This document shows positions 6,984 to 17,008 of a stretch of 64,000 bases of DNA, piece after piece. The notes beneath the pieces were generated by a model. That model did not search any database and had not been told where the DNA came from. It saw only the letters and a program-made list of their open reading frames with translations. The translations under genes and the position numbers were made by a program. Location of the stretch: assembly GCF_000682715.1 (NCBI RefSeq), contig NZ_AWFH01000045.1, positions 62,001 to 126,000 on the forward strand. Reading direction: 5' to 3'. The stretch is from Hyphomonas atlantica corrig. Lineage in GTDB: Bacteria > Pseudomonadota > Alphaproteobacteria > Caulobacterales > Hyphomonadaceae. Each line of letters starts with the position of its first letter. The first letter of the stretch is position 1.

Positions 6984-7367
6984 TTAAAGCATGTTCAATG
7001 CAAGGCGGGCTTCGTCCGACATGCGCGAAGGGTCCCAAGGCGGATCAAAAGTGAGGCGCACCTCAACATCCTTGACGCCGTCGACGGTTCGCGCAGCCGT
7101 TTCCACCCACCCCGGCATGTCGCCGGCTACAGGGCATCCTGGCGCTGTCAAAGTCATATCGATGTCGACCTTGTAGTCATCATCGATATCTACTTTGTAA
7201 ATCAGTCCCAATTCGTAGATATCTACAGGAATTTCCGGGTCGAACACGGTCTTGAACGCGGCGATCAGATCATCAGTGAGACGGTTGAGCTCAGCCTGAG
7301 GGATGTTTGCCCCCGGCTCAGCGCCTGACACATCGACCATGTCGTGAGATGTCATATCATCTGCCAT
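6984..7367 (-). CDS. sufT: Fe-S assembly protein SufT (MIP18/DUF59 family)
   Basis: A 127-residue DUF59 protein of the SufT type, an auxiliary Fe-S maturation factor. Visible features are FDPEIPVDIYELGLIY near residues 41-56, then MTLTAPGCPVAGDMP with the conserved cysteine, and VRLTFDPPWDPSRMS at the C-terminus. The N-terminal 25 residues (Asp/Met-rich) are variable; ATG codons at 7367 and 7355 are both possible. It lies 7 bases after sufS, clearly within the suf operon. Confidence 0.93.
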   Translation of the reverse strand: MADDMTSHDMVDVSGAEPGANIPQAELNRLTDDLIAAFKTVFDPEIPVDIYELGLIYKVDIDDDYKVDIDMTLTAPGCPVAGDMPGWVETAARTVDGVKDVEVRLTFDPPWDPSRMSDEARLALNML

Positions 7368-7374
7368 GCGTCAC

Positions 7375-8598
7375 CTATACCAGCATTTCGCGCGCCTTGG
7401 CGAGCGCTTCAATGAACACGTCAACCTCTGCAGGCGTATTGTAAACAGCGAAACTTGCACGCGCAGTTGCGCTAACGCCAAGGTGCTCCATCAGCGGTTG
7501 TGCACAATGATGTCCGGCCCGGATCGCAATGCCGTACCGGTCGAGGATCTGCGCGAGATCGTGTGGATGCGCCCCTTGCAGGCTGAACGACAGGACAGCT
7601 CCCTTGCCCGGTGCCTCGCCATGAATGGTCAATCCATTGACGCCTCGAATGCCCTCATAAGCACGGTCATACAAGGCGTTCTCGTGCGCGATCACGTCGT
7701 CATGATTGAACGCAGTCATCCAATCCAGTGCAGCTCCGAGACCAATCGCTTCAAGTATTGGCGGTGTGCCAGCTTCGAACTTGTGCGGCGCAGTATTGTA
7801 GGTCACGCGGTCGCGACTCACGATTTCGATCATCTCACCGCCCCCCTGATAAGGGCGTGCGCGATCCAGCGCTTCGTCAGTTCCGTACAACACGCCGATG
7901 CCAGTTGGGCCGTAAAGTTTGTGACCCGTCATCACGTACCAGTCGCACCCGAGCGCCTGAACGTCGACTTTCATGTGAACCGCCGCCTGGCTGCCATCAG
8001 CCAGAACTTCCGCACCGACATCATGCGCCAACCGGCAGATCTCGGCCATGTCTGTTACGGAGCCCAACACATTGCTCATATGCGTGATGGCAACCATACG
8101 GGTCTTGGGCCCGATAGCTTGCGCGTACTCATCCATGTCCAGAGAGCCGTCGGCATTCAGGCCCACCCACTTTAGCACTGCGCCATGACGCTCCCTTAGA
8201 AAGTGCCACGGAACAATGTTCGAATGGTGCTCCATGATCGACAACACGATTTCATCGCCCGGCTGAATTCGTCCGGCCAGCGCAGAAGCAACGAGGTTGA
8301 TACCCTCTGTCGATCCCTTGGTGAAAACAACATTTTCCGTAGCCGGCGCATTCAGAAACGCACGGGCTTTTTCCCGCGCAGCCTCGTACGCCTCTGTCGT
8401 TTCATTCGACAAGGTATGGATGCCGCGGTGGACATTCGCATAAGCCGTACGCGACTGATTTGCTATGCGATCAATGACAGCATTCGGCTTTTGGGCGCTG
8501 GCAGCATTGTCGAAATACACCAGCGGCTTGCCGTTCACCTCACGCGACAGGATTGGAAACTCTGCGCGGATAGCCTCGAGATCAAATGCCCTGCTCAT
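7375..8598 (-). CDS. sufS: Cysteine desulfurase SufS (group II)
   Basis: PLP enzyme that takes sulfur from cysteine for the SufBCD scaffold. In the 407 residues, the PLP lysine is K227 (MTGHKLYGPTG) and the active cysteine is C365 in RAGHHCAQPLM, the group II SufS pattern. The N-terminus FPILSREVNGKPLVYFDNAA is typical. Its ATG overlaps the sufD stop as ATGA, implying coupled translation. No sufE was recognised in this window, so its sulfur-acceptor partner is elsewhere or is another protein. Confidence 0.97.
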   Translation of the reverse strand: MSRAFDLEAIRAEFPILSREVNGKPLVYFDNAASAQKPNAVIDRIANQSRTAYANVHRGIHTLSNETTEAYEAAREKARAFLNAPATENVVFTKGSTEGINLVASALAGRIQPGDEIVLSIMEHHSNIVPWHFLRERHGAVLKWVGLNADGSLDMDEYAQAIGPKTRMVAITHMSNVLGSVTDMAEICRLAHDVGAEVLADGSQAAVHMKVDVQALGCDWYVMTGHKLYGPTGIGVLYGTDEALDRARPYQGGGEMIEIVSRDRVTYNTAPHKFEAGTPPILEAIGLGAALDWMTAFNHDDVIAHENALYDRAYEGIRGVNGLTIHGEAPGKGAVLSFSLQGAHPHDLAQILDRYGIAIRAGHHCAQPLMEHLGVSATARASFAVYNTPAEVDVFIEALAKAREMLV

Positions 8599-9821
8599 GC
8601 TGCACCCAGCCAGGCCTCAGCCTCGCCCCGCAGCAACTCCTCCAACTCGCCAGCTTCTTCCAGGGCTTCAGCCACAAATGCCTGAGTCAAAAGTGCACGC
8701 GCAGTTTTTTCCGGAATACCTCGCTGGCGCATGTAGAAGAGCTGATTGTCATCCAGGGCGCCGCAGGTATTGCCGTGCGCACACTCAACATCATCCGCGT
8801 AAATCTCTAGTTCAGGCTTTGCGAAAACGACGGCGCCATCTTCCAGAAGCAACGCCTTGTGCTGCATATCCGCATCCGTGTATTGCCCTGCCGTACGCGG
8901 CACAAAGAACTTGCCCTGGAAAACGCCTGTACCTCCGTCCAGAACTGCTCCTTTGGTCAATTGACGTGTCACGCATGAATTCGCGCCGTGGCGCACATGC
9001 GTCGTGATATCCGTATGGAGACCTTTTCCCACAAGGTACGCGGCGTTCAGTGTTACGCTTGCGCTTGGCTCCTGGTGGGTGACCCGCGTTTCAAGTCTCG
9101 CCAGCTTTGCGCCAAACGAAAGCGTGGTCTGTGTATATTGCGCTTCAGCGTCAAGATGCACCAAGGCCGTGGATGCCACCGCCTCTTCGCGAGAGCCTCG
9201 TTGATATATGGTCCGCACCGCAGAGGCATTCTTCTGCAAGCCAAACTCGATCACAGACGCTTCAAGCCCTGCTCCGCCCAGATGACTTTCAGAAACTGTT
9301 ACAGCCATCCCCGGACGCACGACGATCACAATGCGTGCAAAACTTGCTTCGCCTGCGCCGCTGAACTGGAAGTGCAGACGTGGCAGGTCTGAAGAAGTGA
9401 CCTCAAGAAGCACTGTCGCCGGTCGCGATTTTTCGCCTGCAAGTGACGCAGCCAACGCGCCCATCGGCACGTCTTCGGCGGCACCCAGCGCTTGCGCCTC
9501 GCCCTTCTCGAACACGCTCAATCCGTTCGGCAAATCTGCCGGTGCCTCGAAACCAGTTGGCGTGAACTTGAACACAAGCGCGCCGTCATACGGAATCGGA
9601 TCTTCCACGGATGCAGTCGACGGGCGATCCAACGTCGTCAATGCGGCCTTGAAGTCAGTCCACTTCCACGCTTCCATCCTGCGGTTCGGCAAACCAGATT
9701 GCGCGAAAGCACCAAACAGGCGTTCGCGACGCACATCTTCAGGCTGCATGCCGTAGCGCGCAACGAGCTCCAGCTCCGCCGCATTCGGATTGGCAATCAG
9801 ATCCCGCAGGGCTGTGGTCAC
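8595..9821 (-). CDS. sufD: Fe-S cluster assembly scaffold subunit SufD
   Basis: Partner of SufB in the SufBC2D scaffold. The 408-residue product has the C-terminal beta-helix signature ADDVECAHGNTCGALDDNQL and the RGIPEKTARALL motif shared by SufB and SufD. The N-terminal region ERLFGAFAQSGLPNRRMEAWKWTD is the typical SufD helical part. Start and stop codons overlap those of sufC and sufS by 4 bases each, so the genes are translated as one unit. Confidence 0.96.
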   Translation of the reverse strand: MTTALRDLIANPNAAELELVARYGMQPEDVRRERLFGAFAQSGLPNRRMEAWKWTDFKAALTTLDRPSTASVEDPIPYDGALVFKFTPTGFEAPADLPNGLSVFEKGEAQALGAAEDVPMGALAASLAGEKSRPATVLLEVTSSDLPRLHFQFSGAGEASFARIVIVVRPGMAVTVSESHLGGAGLEASVIEFGLQKNASAVRTIYQRGSREEAVASTALVHLDAEAQYTQTTLSFGAKLARLETRVTHQEPSASVTLNAAYLVGKGLHTDITTHVRHGANSCVTRQLTKGAVLDGGTGVFQGKFFVPRTAGQYTDADMQHKALLLEDGAVVFAKPELEIYADDVECAHGNTCGALDDNQLFYMRQRGIPEKTARALLTQAFVAEALEEAGELEELLRGEAEAWLGAA

Positions 9822-10588
9822 GCCACCTCCCCGAGGATGCCTTCATATCCTTCTTTTTCAAGTCGTAGCGCCAGCTCCGGGCCGCCAGTCGCCACAATCC
9901 GGCCCTTCGAAAGAACATGAACCTTGTCCGGCTTAATGTGGTCCAGCAAGCGCTGATAGTGGGTGATCACAAGCATGCCACGATCCGGCGAGCGCATGGC
10001 ATTCACACCGTCAGAAACTGTCTTCAACGCGTCGATGTCCAGACCGGAGTCAGTCTCGTCCAGAATCAGGAAGTTCGGCTCCAGCATCATCATCTGGTAG
10101 ATTTCGAGGCGCTTTTTCTCGCCGCCGGAAAACCCGACATTGAGCGCGCGCTTCAGCATTTCGGCATCCAGTTTGAGAGCCTTACCCACTTCACGCGACT
10201 TCTTGATAAAATCCGGTGCGGAAATCTCGTCCTCGCCGCGCGTCTTGCGCTGGGCATTCATCGCGGCGCGAACGAATGTCATCACCGGCACACCGGGAAT
10301 CTCGACTGGGTACTGGAATGACAGAAATAGCCCTTTGGCGGCGCGCTCTTCCGGATCCATGTCCAGGATATCGTCGCCATTCAACGTCGCTGAACCGCCA
10401 GTAACCTCATAGCCGTCCCGGCCAGTCAGCACATAAGACAACGTCGACTTGCCAGCGCCGTTCGGCCCCATGATCGCGTGGACCTCGCCTTTCGGCACCT
10501 CAAGGGTCAGACCATTGATGATGGTCTTCGCATCGTCTTCGTCGCCGACAGTGGCGGTCAGGTTCTCAATCTTCAACATGGTGCGCAT
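9818..10588 (-). CDS. sufC: Fe-S cluster assembly ATPase SufC
   Basis: ABC-type ATPase of the SufBC2D complex, soluble and without a membrane domain. It has Walker A GPNGAGKST, the signature GFSGGEKKRLEI, and Walker B/D-loop LDETDSGLDIDAL, the SufC-specific form. Two in-frame ATGs (10588 and 10579) are possible; MLKIENL from 10579 fits the family best, and the longer form is kept here. About 110 bases separate it from the preceding NTF2-like gene, the largest gap in this operon. Confidence 0.96.
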   Translation of the reverse strand: MRTMLKIENLTATVGDEDDAKTIINGLTLEVPKGEVHAIMGPNGAGKSTLSYVLTGRDGYEVTGGSATLNGDDILDMDPEERAAKGLFLSFQYPVEIPGVPVMTFVRAAMNAQRKTRGEDEISAPDFIKKSREVGKALKLDAEMLKRALNVGFSGGEKKRLEIYQMMMLEPNFLILDETDSGLDIDALKTVSDGVNAMRSPDRGMLVITHYQRLLDHIKPDKVHVLSKGRIVATGGPELALRLEKEGYEGILGEVA

Positions 10589-10700
10589 GTAAGCCCGCTG
10601 GATCGTTGGGAAAAGCCCCGGATGCAGGAAATGGCGCGCAGAACCTCCTGAAACAGGTCAGAAAGGTGAAATCTCATCATTTGCCGCACCTGGTGGCGAC

Positions 10701-11096
10701 TTACGCGTCTCTCTGCGACAGCATATCGGATTCGCGCACGGATAGCCGTTCAGTCCACAAGGTCAGCGAGTGACACCGGCCATCAGCGTCCAACTCAACT
10801 TTGAGAATGCCGTTCGCGCGGTACGGTTCATCTAACGCTACGATGGTGCCGCCCATTGTCCAGTGCGCCCAACCTTCGGCGATTTTTTCAATTTCGAAAA
10901 CGCTATCCGCCGTGCGAGCCCAAATATCAGCGAAGTAGGTTGAAATGACCTCCGCGCCTTTCGCGGGAGCATTGAACGGCGTCTCGAAAAATTCTGCAGT
11001 CTCGCCAAACAGGGATTTCAGCAACGCAACGTCGCCGCCGTCGTGGGCTCTGGCATAAGCGTCGAGCCAAGCGTCAAAGGCGTCAGCACTAGCCAA
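10701..11096 (-). CDS. NTF2-like (SnoaL/DUF4440-type) protein embedded in the suf operon
   Basis: A 131-residue cone-fold protein of the NTF2-like superfamily: the N-terminal helix [23 protein letters not shown] is followed by [12 protein letters not shown], a second helical part, and strands [21 protein letters not shown] and [12 protein letters not shown]. The start is not ATG: TTG at 11094-11096 overlaps the end of sufB by 8 bases and lies 6 bases after GGAGG, which decides the start; the longer ATG frame at 11174 runs deep into sufB. No catalytic residues can be assigned. Its coupled position between sufB and sufC suggests a role in or regulation of Fe-S assembly. Confidence 0.75.
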   Translation of the reverse strand: MASADAFDAWLDAYARAHDGGDVALLKSLFGETAEFFETPFNAPAKGAEVISTYFADIWARTADSVFEIEKIAEGWAHWTMGGTIVALDEPYRANGILKVELDADGRCHSLTLWTERLSVRESDMLSQRDA

Positions 11097-12651
11097 CGCT
11101 GCCCTCCAAACTGACTTTGAGGAGGCTTTGCGCCTCAACTGCAAACTCCATCGGCAGTTCCTGCAGCACTTCACGCACGAAACCGTTCACAAGAAGGGCC
11201 ACGGCCTCTTCCTCTCCGATGCCACGCTGACGAACGTAGAACATCTGATCGTCCGACAGTTTGGTGGTCGTCGCCTCATGTTCGAGCTGCGCATCGGCCC
11301 GGCGGTTCTCCACATAGGGCACGGTGTGCGCACCGCAGCGATCGCCGATCAGCAAACTGTCGCACTGGGTGAAATTGCGCGCCTTGTCGGCCTTGCGATT
11401 GATTGAGACGAGGCCGCGATAAGTGTTGTTCGACTTGCCTGCCGAAATGCCTTTGGAGATGATCCGGCTGCGTGTGCGCTTGCCCAGATGGATCATCTTC
11501 GTACCGGTATCGGCCTGCTGGCGGCCATTGGTGACAGCGATGGAGTAGAACTCGCCGACACTGTCATCACCGCGCAGGATGCAGCTTGGATATTTCCAGG
11601 TCACGGCCGAGCCGGTTTCCACCTGCGTCCAGCTGATCTTGGAGCGGTCACCACGGCAGTCGCCGCGCTTGGTCACGAAGTTGTAAATGCCGCCCTTGCC
11701 GTTTTCGTCACCCGGCCACCAGTTCTGGACGGTAGAATACTTGATCTCGGCATCTTCCAGCGCGACCAGTTCGACCACGGCGGCGTGAAGCTGGTTCTCG
11801 TCGCGCATAGGCGCGGTACAGCCTTCGAGGTAGGAAACATAAGCGCCTTCATCACACACGATGAGCGTGCGCTCGAACTGGCCTGTATTCTCGGCATTCA
11901 TCCGAAAATAGGTAGACAATTCCATCGGGCAGCGCACGCCCTTGGGCACATAAACGAACGTCCCGTCAGAGAAGACCGCGCTGTTCAGCGTCGCAAAGAA
12001 ATTATCGGATTGAGGCACCACGGTGCCGAGGTATTTCTTCACCAGCTCCGGATACTCGTGCACGGCTTCGGAGATTGACATGAAGATCACGCCGGCCTTT
12101 TCGAGCTCCTTGCGGAAGGTCGTCGCAACGGAAACGGAGTCGAACACCGCATCCACGGCGACTCGTGGGGTCTCTCGCGCAGCAGCGGCGCTCTCGGCCG
12201 CGCCCTCAACACCGAGCAACACCTCGGCTTCGCGGAGCGGAATGCCGAGCTTCTCGTAAGTTTCCAGAATTTCCTTCGGAACGTCGTCGATGGACTCGTA
12301 CTTCGCGCCGGTTTTGGGCGCGGCGTAGTAATAGTAGTCCTGATAGTCAATGGTTGGATAATCGACCATCGCCCAAGTTGGCTCTTCCATGGTCAGCCAG
12401 CGCTTGTATGCCGCCAGGCGCCATTCGAGCAGCCATTCCGGCTCTTCCTTCTTGGCCGAAATGAAACGGATCGTATCTTCGGACAGCCCCTTCGGCGCCA
12501 TGTCCATTTCAATGTCCGTGACGAAGCCTGCGGAATAGTTTTCGGACTCGAGCGCCTTCGCGGCCTCGACCGTTTCCTGGTCGATGCTGTCCTTCACCTT
12601 TACGTCGGTGCAGTCATCATCGTGATCGTCGATGCCGCCACAGCAATCCAT
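11089..12651 (-). CDS. sufB: Fe-S cluster assembly scaffold subunit SufB
   Basis: Core scaffold on which clusters are built. The body matches SufB closely: [53 protein letters not shown], the CEG motif (SYLEGCTAP) and the C-terminal [16 protein letters not shown]. The ATG at 12651 overlaps the iscS stop as ATGA, giving 520 residues. This start adds about 20 residues rich in Cys, His and Asp (C3, C4, H10, C14) ahead of the usual N-terminus; a GTG about 18 codons later is an alternative start. Longer frames into iscS are rejected. Confidence 0.95.
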   Translation of the reverse strand: MDCCGGIDDHDDDCTDVKVKDSIDQETVEAAKALESENYSAGFVTDIEMDMAPKGLSEDTIRFISAKKEEPEWLLEWRLAAYKRWLTMEEPTWAMVDYPTIDYQDYYYYAAPKTGAKYESIDDVPKEILETYEKLGIPLREAEVLLGVEGAAESAAAARETPRVAVDAVFDSVSVATTFRKELEKAGVIFMSISEAVHEYPELVKKYLGTVVPQSDNFFATLNSAVFSDGTFVYVPKGVRCPMELSTYFRMNAENTGQFERTLIVCDEGAYVSYLEGCTAPMRDENQLHAAVVELVALEDAEIKYSTVQNWWPGDENGKGGIYNFVTKRGDCRGDRSKISWTQVETGSAVTWKYPSCILRGDDSVGEFYSIAVTNGRQQADTGTKMIHLGKRTRSRIISKGISAGKSNNTYRGLVSINRKADKARNFTQCDSLLIGDRCGAHTVPYVENRRADAQLEHEATTTKLSDDQMFYVRQRGIGEEEAVALLVNGFVREVLQELPMEFAVEAQSLLKVSLEGSVG

Positions 12652-13796
12652 CAAGCCGTTTCCTTCAATACCGTGCGCCGGGCTGCGTCGAGCCAGGCGG
12701 CTGCCACGCCGATAAAGTCTTCCGGCGTGCTGTTCCATCCAAAGCTGGTGCGGATTGCGGATTCCGCAAGGGCGTCAGATGCGCCCATCGCCAGCAATAC
12801 GAGCGACCGCTTCACCTTGCCAGACGAACATGCAGACCCGGCTGAAATACACACACCCGCCAGATCCATCGCCATGACCTGCGTTTCCGCCGCAAAGCCC
12901 GGCTTGGCAAAGTTTGACGTCCCGGCCAGCCGCTCGGCGGTCTTGCCCATGATCGTCACGCCTGCTTCGCGTTCCAATTGCGCTTCCATATCATTTCGAT
13001 ACGAAGACAACATAGCATATTTTGGCAGATCCTTCACGGAGGCTTCGATCGCAGCGCCAAAGCCCGCCTGCGCGGCGACATTCTCTGTGCCAGATCGCAG
13101 CCCACGCTCTTGTCCACCGCCATGCATGACAGCCTTCAACGGAGCGCCAGCCCGGTGCCATAAGGCTCCGGCGCCCTGCGGGCCGCCAATCTTGTGCGCC
13201 GACAGGCTGAGATAATCGACGCCGAGCAGGCCGACATTGACTGGAATCTTGCCAAGCCCCTGTACCGCATCGCAAATCGTCAGTCCGCCGGCCTCACGTA
13301 CGATACGCGCCGCGTCGGCGACGGGCTGGATCACGCCGGTCTCATTGTTGGCCAGCATCAGGCACAGCACCGGCGTGCCAAACGTCTCGTGGTCCCAGTC
13401 TGCAACCTGATCCGACAAGTGGTCGAGATCCACCGCGCCATTAGGCGTTACATACGCTGTTTGAACTCGCGCCCCCGAATGCGCTGCCGCTTTTGTAATT
13501 GCCTCATGCTCGATGGCAGAGACGAGGAAAGTGCAGTTTCCGTTCAGGGCCGCAACGACACCGTGAATCGCCAGATTGTCCGCCTCGGTTCCGCCACCGG
13601 TCAGGACAATGTCTTCGGCCCGACTGCCAATAGCGCCGCCAATCGCCGTGCGCGCACGCTCCAGCACGCCCCGGGCAGCACGTCCGGATGCGTGCACAGA
13701 AGACGGATTGGTCGCGCCCATGTCCCACACATCCACCATTGCCTTGCGCGCTTCCGGCCTTAGCGGTGAGGTTGCATTGTAATCGGCATAGATCAT
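12651..13796 (-). CDS. iscS: Cysteine desulfurase, IscS/NifS type (group I)
   Basis: A 381-residue PLP cysteine desulfurase that opens the suf operon. It starts [16 protein letters not shown], has the PLP lysine in [14 protein letters not shown], and the active-site loop [15 protein letters not shown] of group I enzymes. It is shorter than E. coli IscS and nearer to the NifS-like enzymes that lead alphaproteobacterial suf operons, where an iscR regulator often precedes it. No iscR gene is present upstream here; the divergent neighbour is an alpha/beta hydrolase gene. Two desulfurases in one operon is usual for this group. Confidence 0.93.
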   Translation of the reverse strand: MIYADYNATSPLRPEARKAMVDVWDMGATNPSSVHASGRAARGVLERARTAIGGAIGSRAEDIVLTGGGTEADNLAIHGVVAALNGNCTFLVSAIEHEAITKAAAHSGARVQTAYVTPNGAVDLDHLSDQVADWDHETFGTPVLCLMLANNETGVIQPVADAARIVREAGGLTICDAVQGLGKIPVNVGLLGVDYLSLSAHKIGGPQGAGALWHRAGAPLKAVMHGGGQERGLRSGTENVAAQAGFGAAIEASVKDLPKYAMLSSYRNDMEAQLEREAGVTIMGKTAERLAGTSNFAKPGFAAETQVMAMDLAGVCISAGSACSSGKVKRSLVLLAMGASDALAESAIRTSFGWNSTPEDFIGVAAAWLDAARRTVLKETA

Positions 13797-13905
13797 GGTG
13801 GTGATATACAGACTTCCAAGCGTTTTTGCAGGTGCAGAAAAATTTGCTTTTTACAGCTCAAATGGCTTATGACCGCGCCCTTTCCCCGTGACCAGCGAGT
13901 ATGAC
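13797..13905. promoter_or_regulatory. Divergent control region between the suf operon and the hydrolase gene
   Basis: This AT-rich 109-base gap must hold the suf operon promoter on the minus strand and the hydrolase promoter on the plus strand. No confident -35/-10 pair or IscR-type site was picked out by eye. Confidence 0.4.
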
Positions 13906-14583
13906 ATGGCAGAACTGATTATTCCGGGCCCTCAGGGCCGTATCGAAGCCCGTTACACAGAGCCACCGGTTCCCGGCGCGCCGATCGCGCTTATCCTGCA
14001 CCCGCACCCCAAGGCGGGCGGCACGATGCAAGATCCGATCTCTATCCTGCTGTACCAGATGTTTGAGCGTCATGGATTTGGCGTCCTGCGCTACAATTCA
14101 CGCGGCGTTGGACGCAGCCAGGGCCAGTACGATCAAGGCATCGGTGAACTGGAAGACGCCGCTTTCGTGCTCGACTATGTCGAAAATCTCGCAGAAAGCC
14201 CGCGTTATGTCTGGTGTGCCGGCTACAGCTTCGGGGCGTGGATCACGCTTCAGCTGCTGATGCGCCGCCCGGAGATTGACGGCTTCCTTGCAATCTCGCC
14301 GCCTGCGAACCACTACGATCTGTCATTCCTGGCACCCTGCCCGGCCTCTGGCCTGATCGTGTCCGGCGACTCAGATTCGATCTCCTCCCCTGAGGATGTC
14401 GAACGCGCGCTGACCAAGGTTCGCGTCCAGAAGGGCGAACAAATTGACCGCGCCACAGTCAAAGGCGCCAACCACTTCTATCAAGACAAGCGCGATGAGC
14501 TGATCGGCCTTTGCGAAGATTACCTGCTGCAGCGCCTGTCCGACGCGGAAGAAAAGCTGCGCCTGGAAGCCGAGGAAGACTAG
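13906..14583 (+). CDS. Alpha/beta hydrolase
   Basis: A 225-residue cytosolic hydrolase. Strand-helix order and motifs fit the alpha/beta fold: LILHPHPKAGGTMQDP (oxyanion region), GFGVLRYNSRGVGRSQG, the nucleophile elbow GYSFGAW with S108, the acid in SGDSDSIS and the histidine in GANHFYQDKRD. This subgroup is widespread beside iscS in alphaproteobacteria but its substrate is not known. The ATG at 13906 is preferred; a GTG at 13888 is possible. The C-terminal tail is rich in Glu and Lys. Divergent from the suf operon. Confidence 0.85.
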   Translation: MAELIIPGPQGRIEARYTEPPVPGAPIALILHPHPKAGGTMQDPISILLYQMFERHGFGVLRYNSRGVGRSQGQYDQGIGELEDAAFVLDYVENLAESPRYVWCAGYSFGAWITLQLLMRRPEIDGFLAISPPANHYDLSFLAPCPASGLIVSGDSDSISSPEDVERALTKVRVQKGEQIDRATVKGANHFYQDKRDELIGLCEDYLLQRLSDAEEKLRLEAEED

Positions 14584-15743
14584 GCCAACAATTTCCCGCC
14601 TCCCATGGGGGCGGGAACGCCTGTTGTTGATGGCCAACTGATCGGCAAGCTACGCGCTGTCCTTGCCGCCAGAAAGGCAAATGCCTCCGCCTCGATTGAA
14701 TCGCCTCGCCACCCGACCGATTCAGCAGCCAGCACGTCGCAATTTGTCGCCCCGGCCAAAGCCTCCATCAGCACCGGATTGTGTCGGCCACCTCCACAAA
14801 CAATCATGCGCGCCGGATATTCCGGCAGCAACGCAAGTGCCCGCGCCACCGCTCGCGCGGCAAATGCCGTCAGCGTCGCCGCGCCATCCTCTACTGACAA
14901 CCCGCGCACCATGCTCGCGTTGAAATCATAACGGTCGAGAGATTTTGGCGGCGCCTGATCAAACCAGTCATGATCAAGCAATTGCACGAGCAGCCCCTCA
15001 TGCGCCCGTCCGGCCGCCGCGAGGCGACCGCCGACATCATGAGTGCCGCGTGCATGTCCTTCCACCCACTCATCAATCGGCCCATTTGCGGGGCCTGTGT
15101 CGAAGGCGACTAAGGCACCATCGCTCATACGCGCGGTGATGTTTGCGACGCCCCCCAAATTAAGGACGCAGGCCGCCTCATCGCCAAGGCGATCAAGCAG
15201 TGCGACGTGATAGGCGGGTGCCAAAGGAGCGCCTTGTCCGCCCGCCGCGACGTCGTCCGAGCGGAAGTCAAAAGCGAGCGGAACGCCAAGGACGGCTCGC
15301 ATTGATGGTGCGTCTATCAGTTGTAGCGTCGCGCCCTCGACGTCGGCGTTTGGGGCGCGGTGCAACACCGTCTGACCATGCACCCCCGCCAGCACAGGTT
15401 GCGGACCTTTCCACGCCGACAAAAGTTGCCCCCAGGCTGCCTGGTGAGTGCTTGTGATGACCCGGCGAGCCGCGTCAAACGCGACATTGGGCTCCTCACC
15501 CGTCCAATTCCATGCGCGTGCGGCGTCTGTTGCGCCCTGCAAAATGGCGCGCTCTTCGTTTGTGTATTTCCGCTCAGCCGTTGCGCCAAAATCGAAAACT
15601 TGCTCGCCATCCGTCAGGATCAACGCCGCATCCACAGCATCCAGCGACGTGCCGGACATGAAGCCAGCCACCCATTTAGGCTCAGAATTTTCACTGATGG
15701 AGTTCAAGAGTTCAGCTTTCCATGTTACGCGCGGGCGCTTCAC
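14580..15743 (-). CDS. anmK: Anhydro-N-acetylmuramic acid kinase
   Basis: Phosphorylates and opens 1,6-anhydroMurNAc in peptidoglycan recycling. The ATP and sugar-binding motifs are GFMSGTSLDAVDAAL near residue 27, LNLGGVANIT, FDTGPANGPIDEW and ICGGGRHNP. The frame opens with GTG at 15743, inside the region upstream of tyrS. A TTG at 15707 just ahead of the conserved core is an equally good start, which would make the protein 375 residues. Divergent from tyrS, a usual pairing in this class. It overlaps the end of the hydrolase gene by 4 bases. Confidence 0.92.
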   Translation of the reverse strand: MKRPRVTWKAELLNSISENSEPKWVAGFMSGTSLDAVDAALILTDGEQVFDFGATAERKYTNEERAILQGATDAARAWNWTGEEPNVAFDAARRVITSTHQAAWGQLLSAWKGPQPVLAGVHGQTVLHRAPNADVEGATLQLIDAPSMRAVLGVPLAFDFRSDDVAAGGQGAPLAPAYHVALLDRLGDEAACVLNLGGVANITARMSDGALVAFDTGPANGPIDEWVEGHARGTHDVGGRLAAAGRAHEGLLVQLLDHDWFDQAPPKSLDRYDFNASMVRGLSVEDGAATLTAFAARAVARALALLPEYPARMIVCGGGRHNPVLMEALAGATNCDVLAAESVGWRGDSIEAEAFAFLAARTARSLPISWPSTTGVPAPMGGGKLLA

Positions 15744-15757
15744 GGAGACACGAGAAG

Positions 15758-17008
15758 ATGAGCGATTACAAGTCGGAATTCCTGAAAACCCTGTCAGACA
15801 GAGGTTTCATCAAGCAGGTCACACATCCAGCCGAAATGGATACCTATTGCCAGACCGGCATTCCGACAGCCTATATCGGCTACGACGCGACAGCTGACAG
15901 CCTGCACGTAGGCCATCTGATGCAGATCATGATGCTGCGACACCTGCAGAAAGCAGGCGGCAAGCCGATCGTCTTGATTGGCGGGGGCACGACGAAAGTC
16001 GGCGATCCGACCGATAAGGAAAAATCTCGACCGTTGCTGACGGACGCGCAAATTGCGGAAAACATGGAAGGCATCAAGAAAGCCTTCTTGCCATTCCTTA
16101 CGTTCGGCGATGGCCCGACCGATGCCATTATGGTCAACAATGATGATTGGCTCGGCAAGCTGGGCTACATCGAAATGCTGCGCAATGTCGGAACCTACTT
16201 CACAATCAACACAATGGTGAAACAGGATACGGTTGCCCGCCGCCTCGCGGCCGAGCAGCCTTATACCTTTCTTGAGTTCAACTACCTGCTGATGCAGTCC
16301 TATGATTTCCTCGAACTGTTCCGGCGTCAGAACTGCCGCATGCAGATCGGCGGCTCTGATCAATGGGGCAATATTGTTGGCGGTGTCGACCTGATTCACA
16401 AATCGGTTGGTGGCGAAGCCTATGGCCTGACGGCGCACCTGATCACTACGTCTTCTGGTGGCAAGATGGGAAAGACGGCAGATGGAGCTGTCTGGCTGAA
16501 TGCCGACCGCAAGAGCCCATACGAGTACTGGCAATTCTGGCGGAACACGGAGGACGCCGATGTTGGCCGCTTCCTGCGCCTGTTTACCGAATTACCGCTG
16601 GAAGAAATCGCCCGACTTGAAGCGCTTGAAGGTGCCGACATAAACACAGCGAAAATTGTGTTGGCGAACGAGACCACCCGCATGCTGCATGGTGAAGCAG
16701 CCGCGAAGGAAGCGGAAGCCGCAGCTTCGGCTGTCTTTGCCGCAGGCGGATCTGCGGAAGCTTTGCCGACGGTCGAAATTCCGACCTCTGAGCTAGAAGC
16801 AGGTATGCTTGTGGCCGCGGCGTTTGCAGCGGCAGGACTGACAGAATCGAATGGCGAAGCCCGCCGTTTGATCAAGCAAGGTGCGGCGAAGGTGAATGAT
16901 GCCCCTGTGTCTGATCAAAACGCATCCATCTCGGCTGCTGATATTATCGACGGCGCGATCAAACTGTCAGCAGGCAAGAAACGCCACGCCCTGGTGAAGC
17001 CAATCTAG
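15758..17008 (+). CDS. tyrS: Tyrosyl-tRNA synthetase
   Basis: Charges tRNA-Tyr with tyrosine. The 416-residue class I synthetase has HVGH at 50-53 (the HIGH motif), KMGKT in SSGGKMGKTADG (the KMSKS loop), the tyrosine-binding segment QPYTFLEFNYLLMQSYDF, and a C-terminal S4 RNA-binding domain (EARRLIKQGAAKVNDAPV). The ATG at 15758 with a purine-rich CGAGAAG upstream is preferred over an earlier in-frame codon at 15722. Its stop overlaps that of the convergent AsmA-like gene by 4 bases. Confidence 0.97.
   Translation: MSDYKSEFLKTLSDRGFIKQVTHPAEMDTYCQTGIPTAYIGYDATADSLHVGHLMQIMMLRHLQKAGGKPIVLIGGGTTKVGDPTDKEKSRPLLTDAQIAENMEGIKKAFLPFLTFGDGPTDAIMVNNDDWLGKLGYIEMLRNVGTYFTINTMVKQDTVARRLAAEQPYTFLEFNYLLMQSYDFLELFRRQNCRMQIGGSDQWGNIVGGVDLIHKSVGGEAYGLTAHLITTSSGGKMGKTADGAVWLNADRKSPYEYWQFWRNTEDADVGRFLRLFTELPLEEIARLEALEGADINTAKIVLANETTRMLHGEAAAKEAEAAASAVFAAGGSAEALPTVEIPTSELEAGMLVAAAFAAAGLTESNGEARRLIKQGAAKVNDAPVSDQNASISAADIIDGAIKLSAGKKRHALVKPI

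Noticed and set aside
11488-12078. 196-codon plus-strand frame opposite sufB
   Set aside because: Shadow frame of sufB with composition typical of antisense translation.
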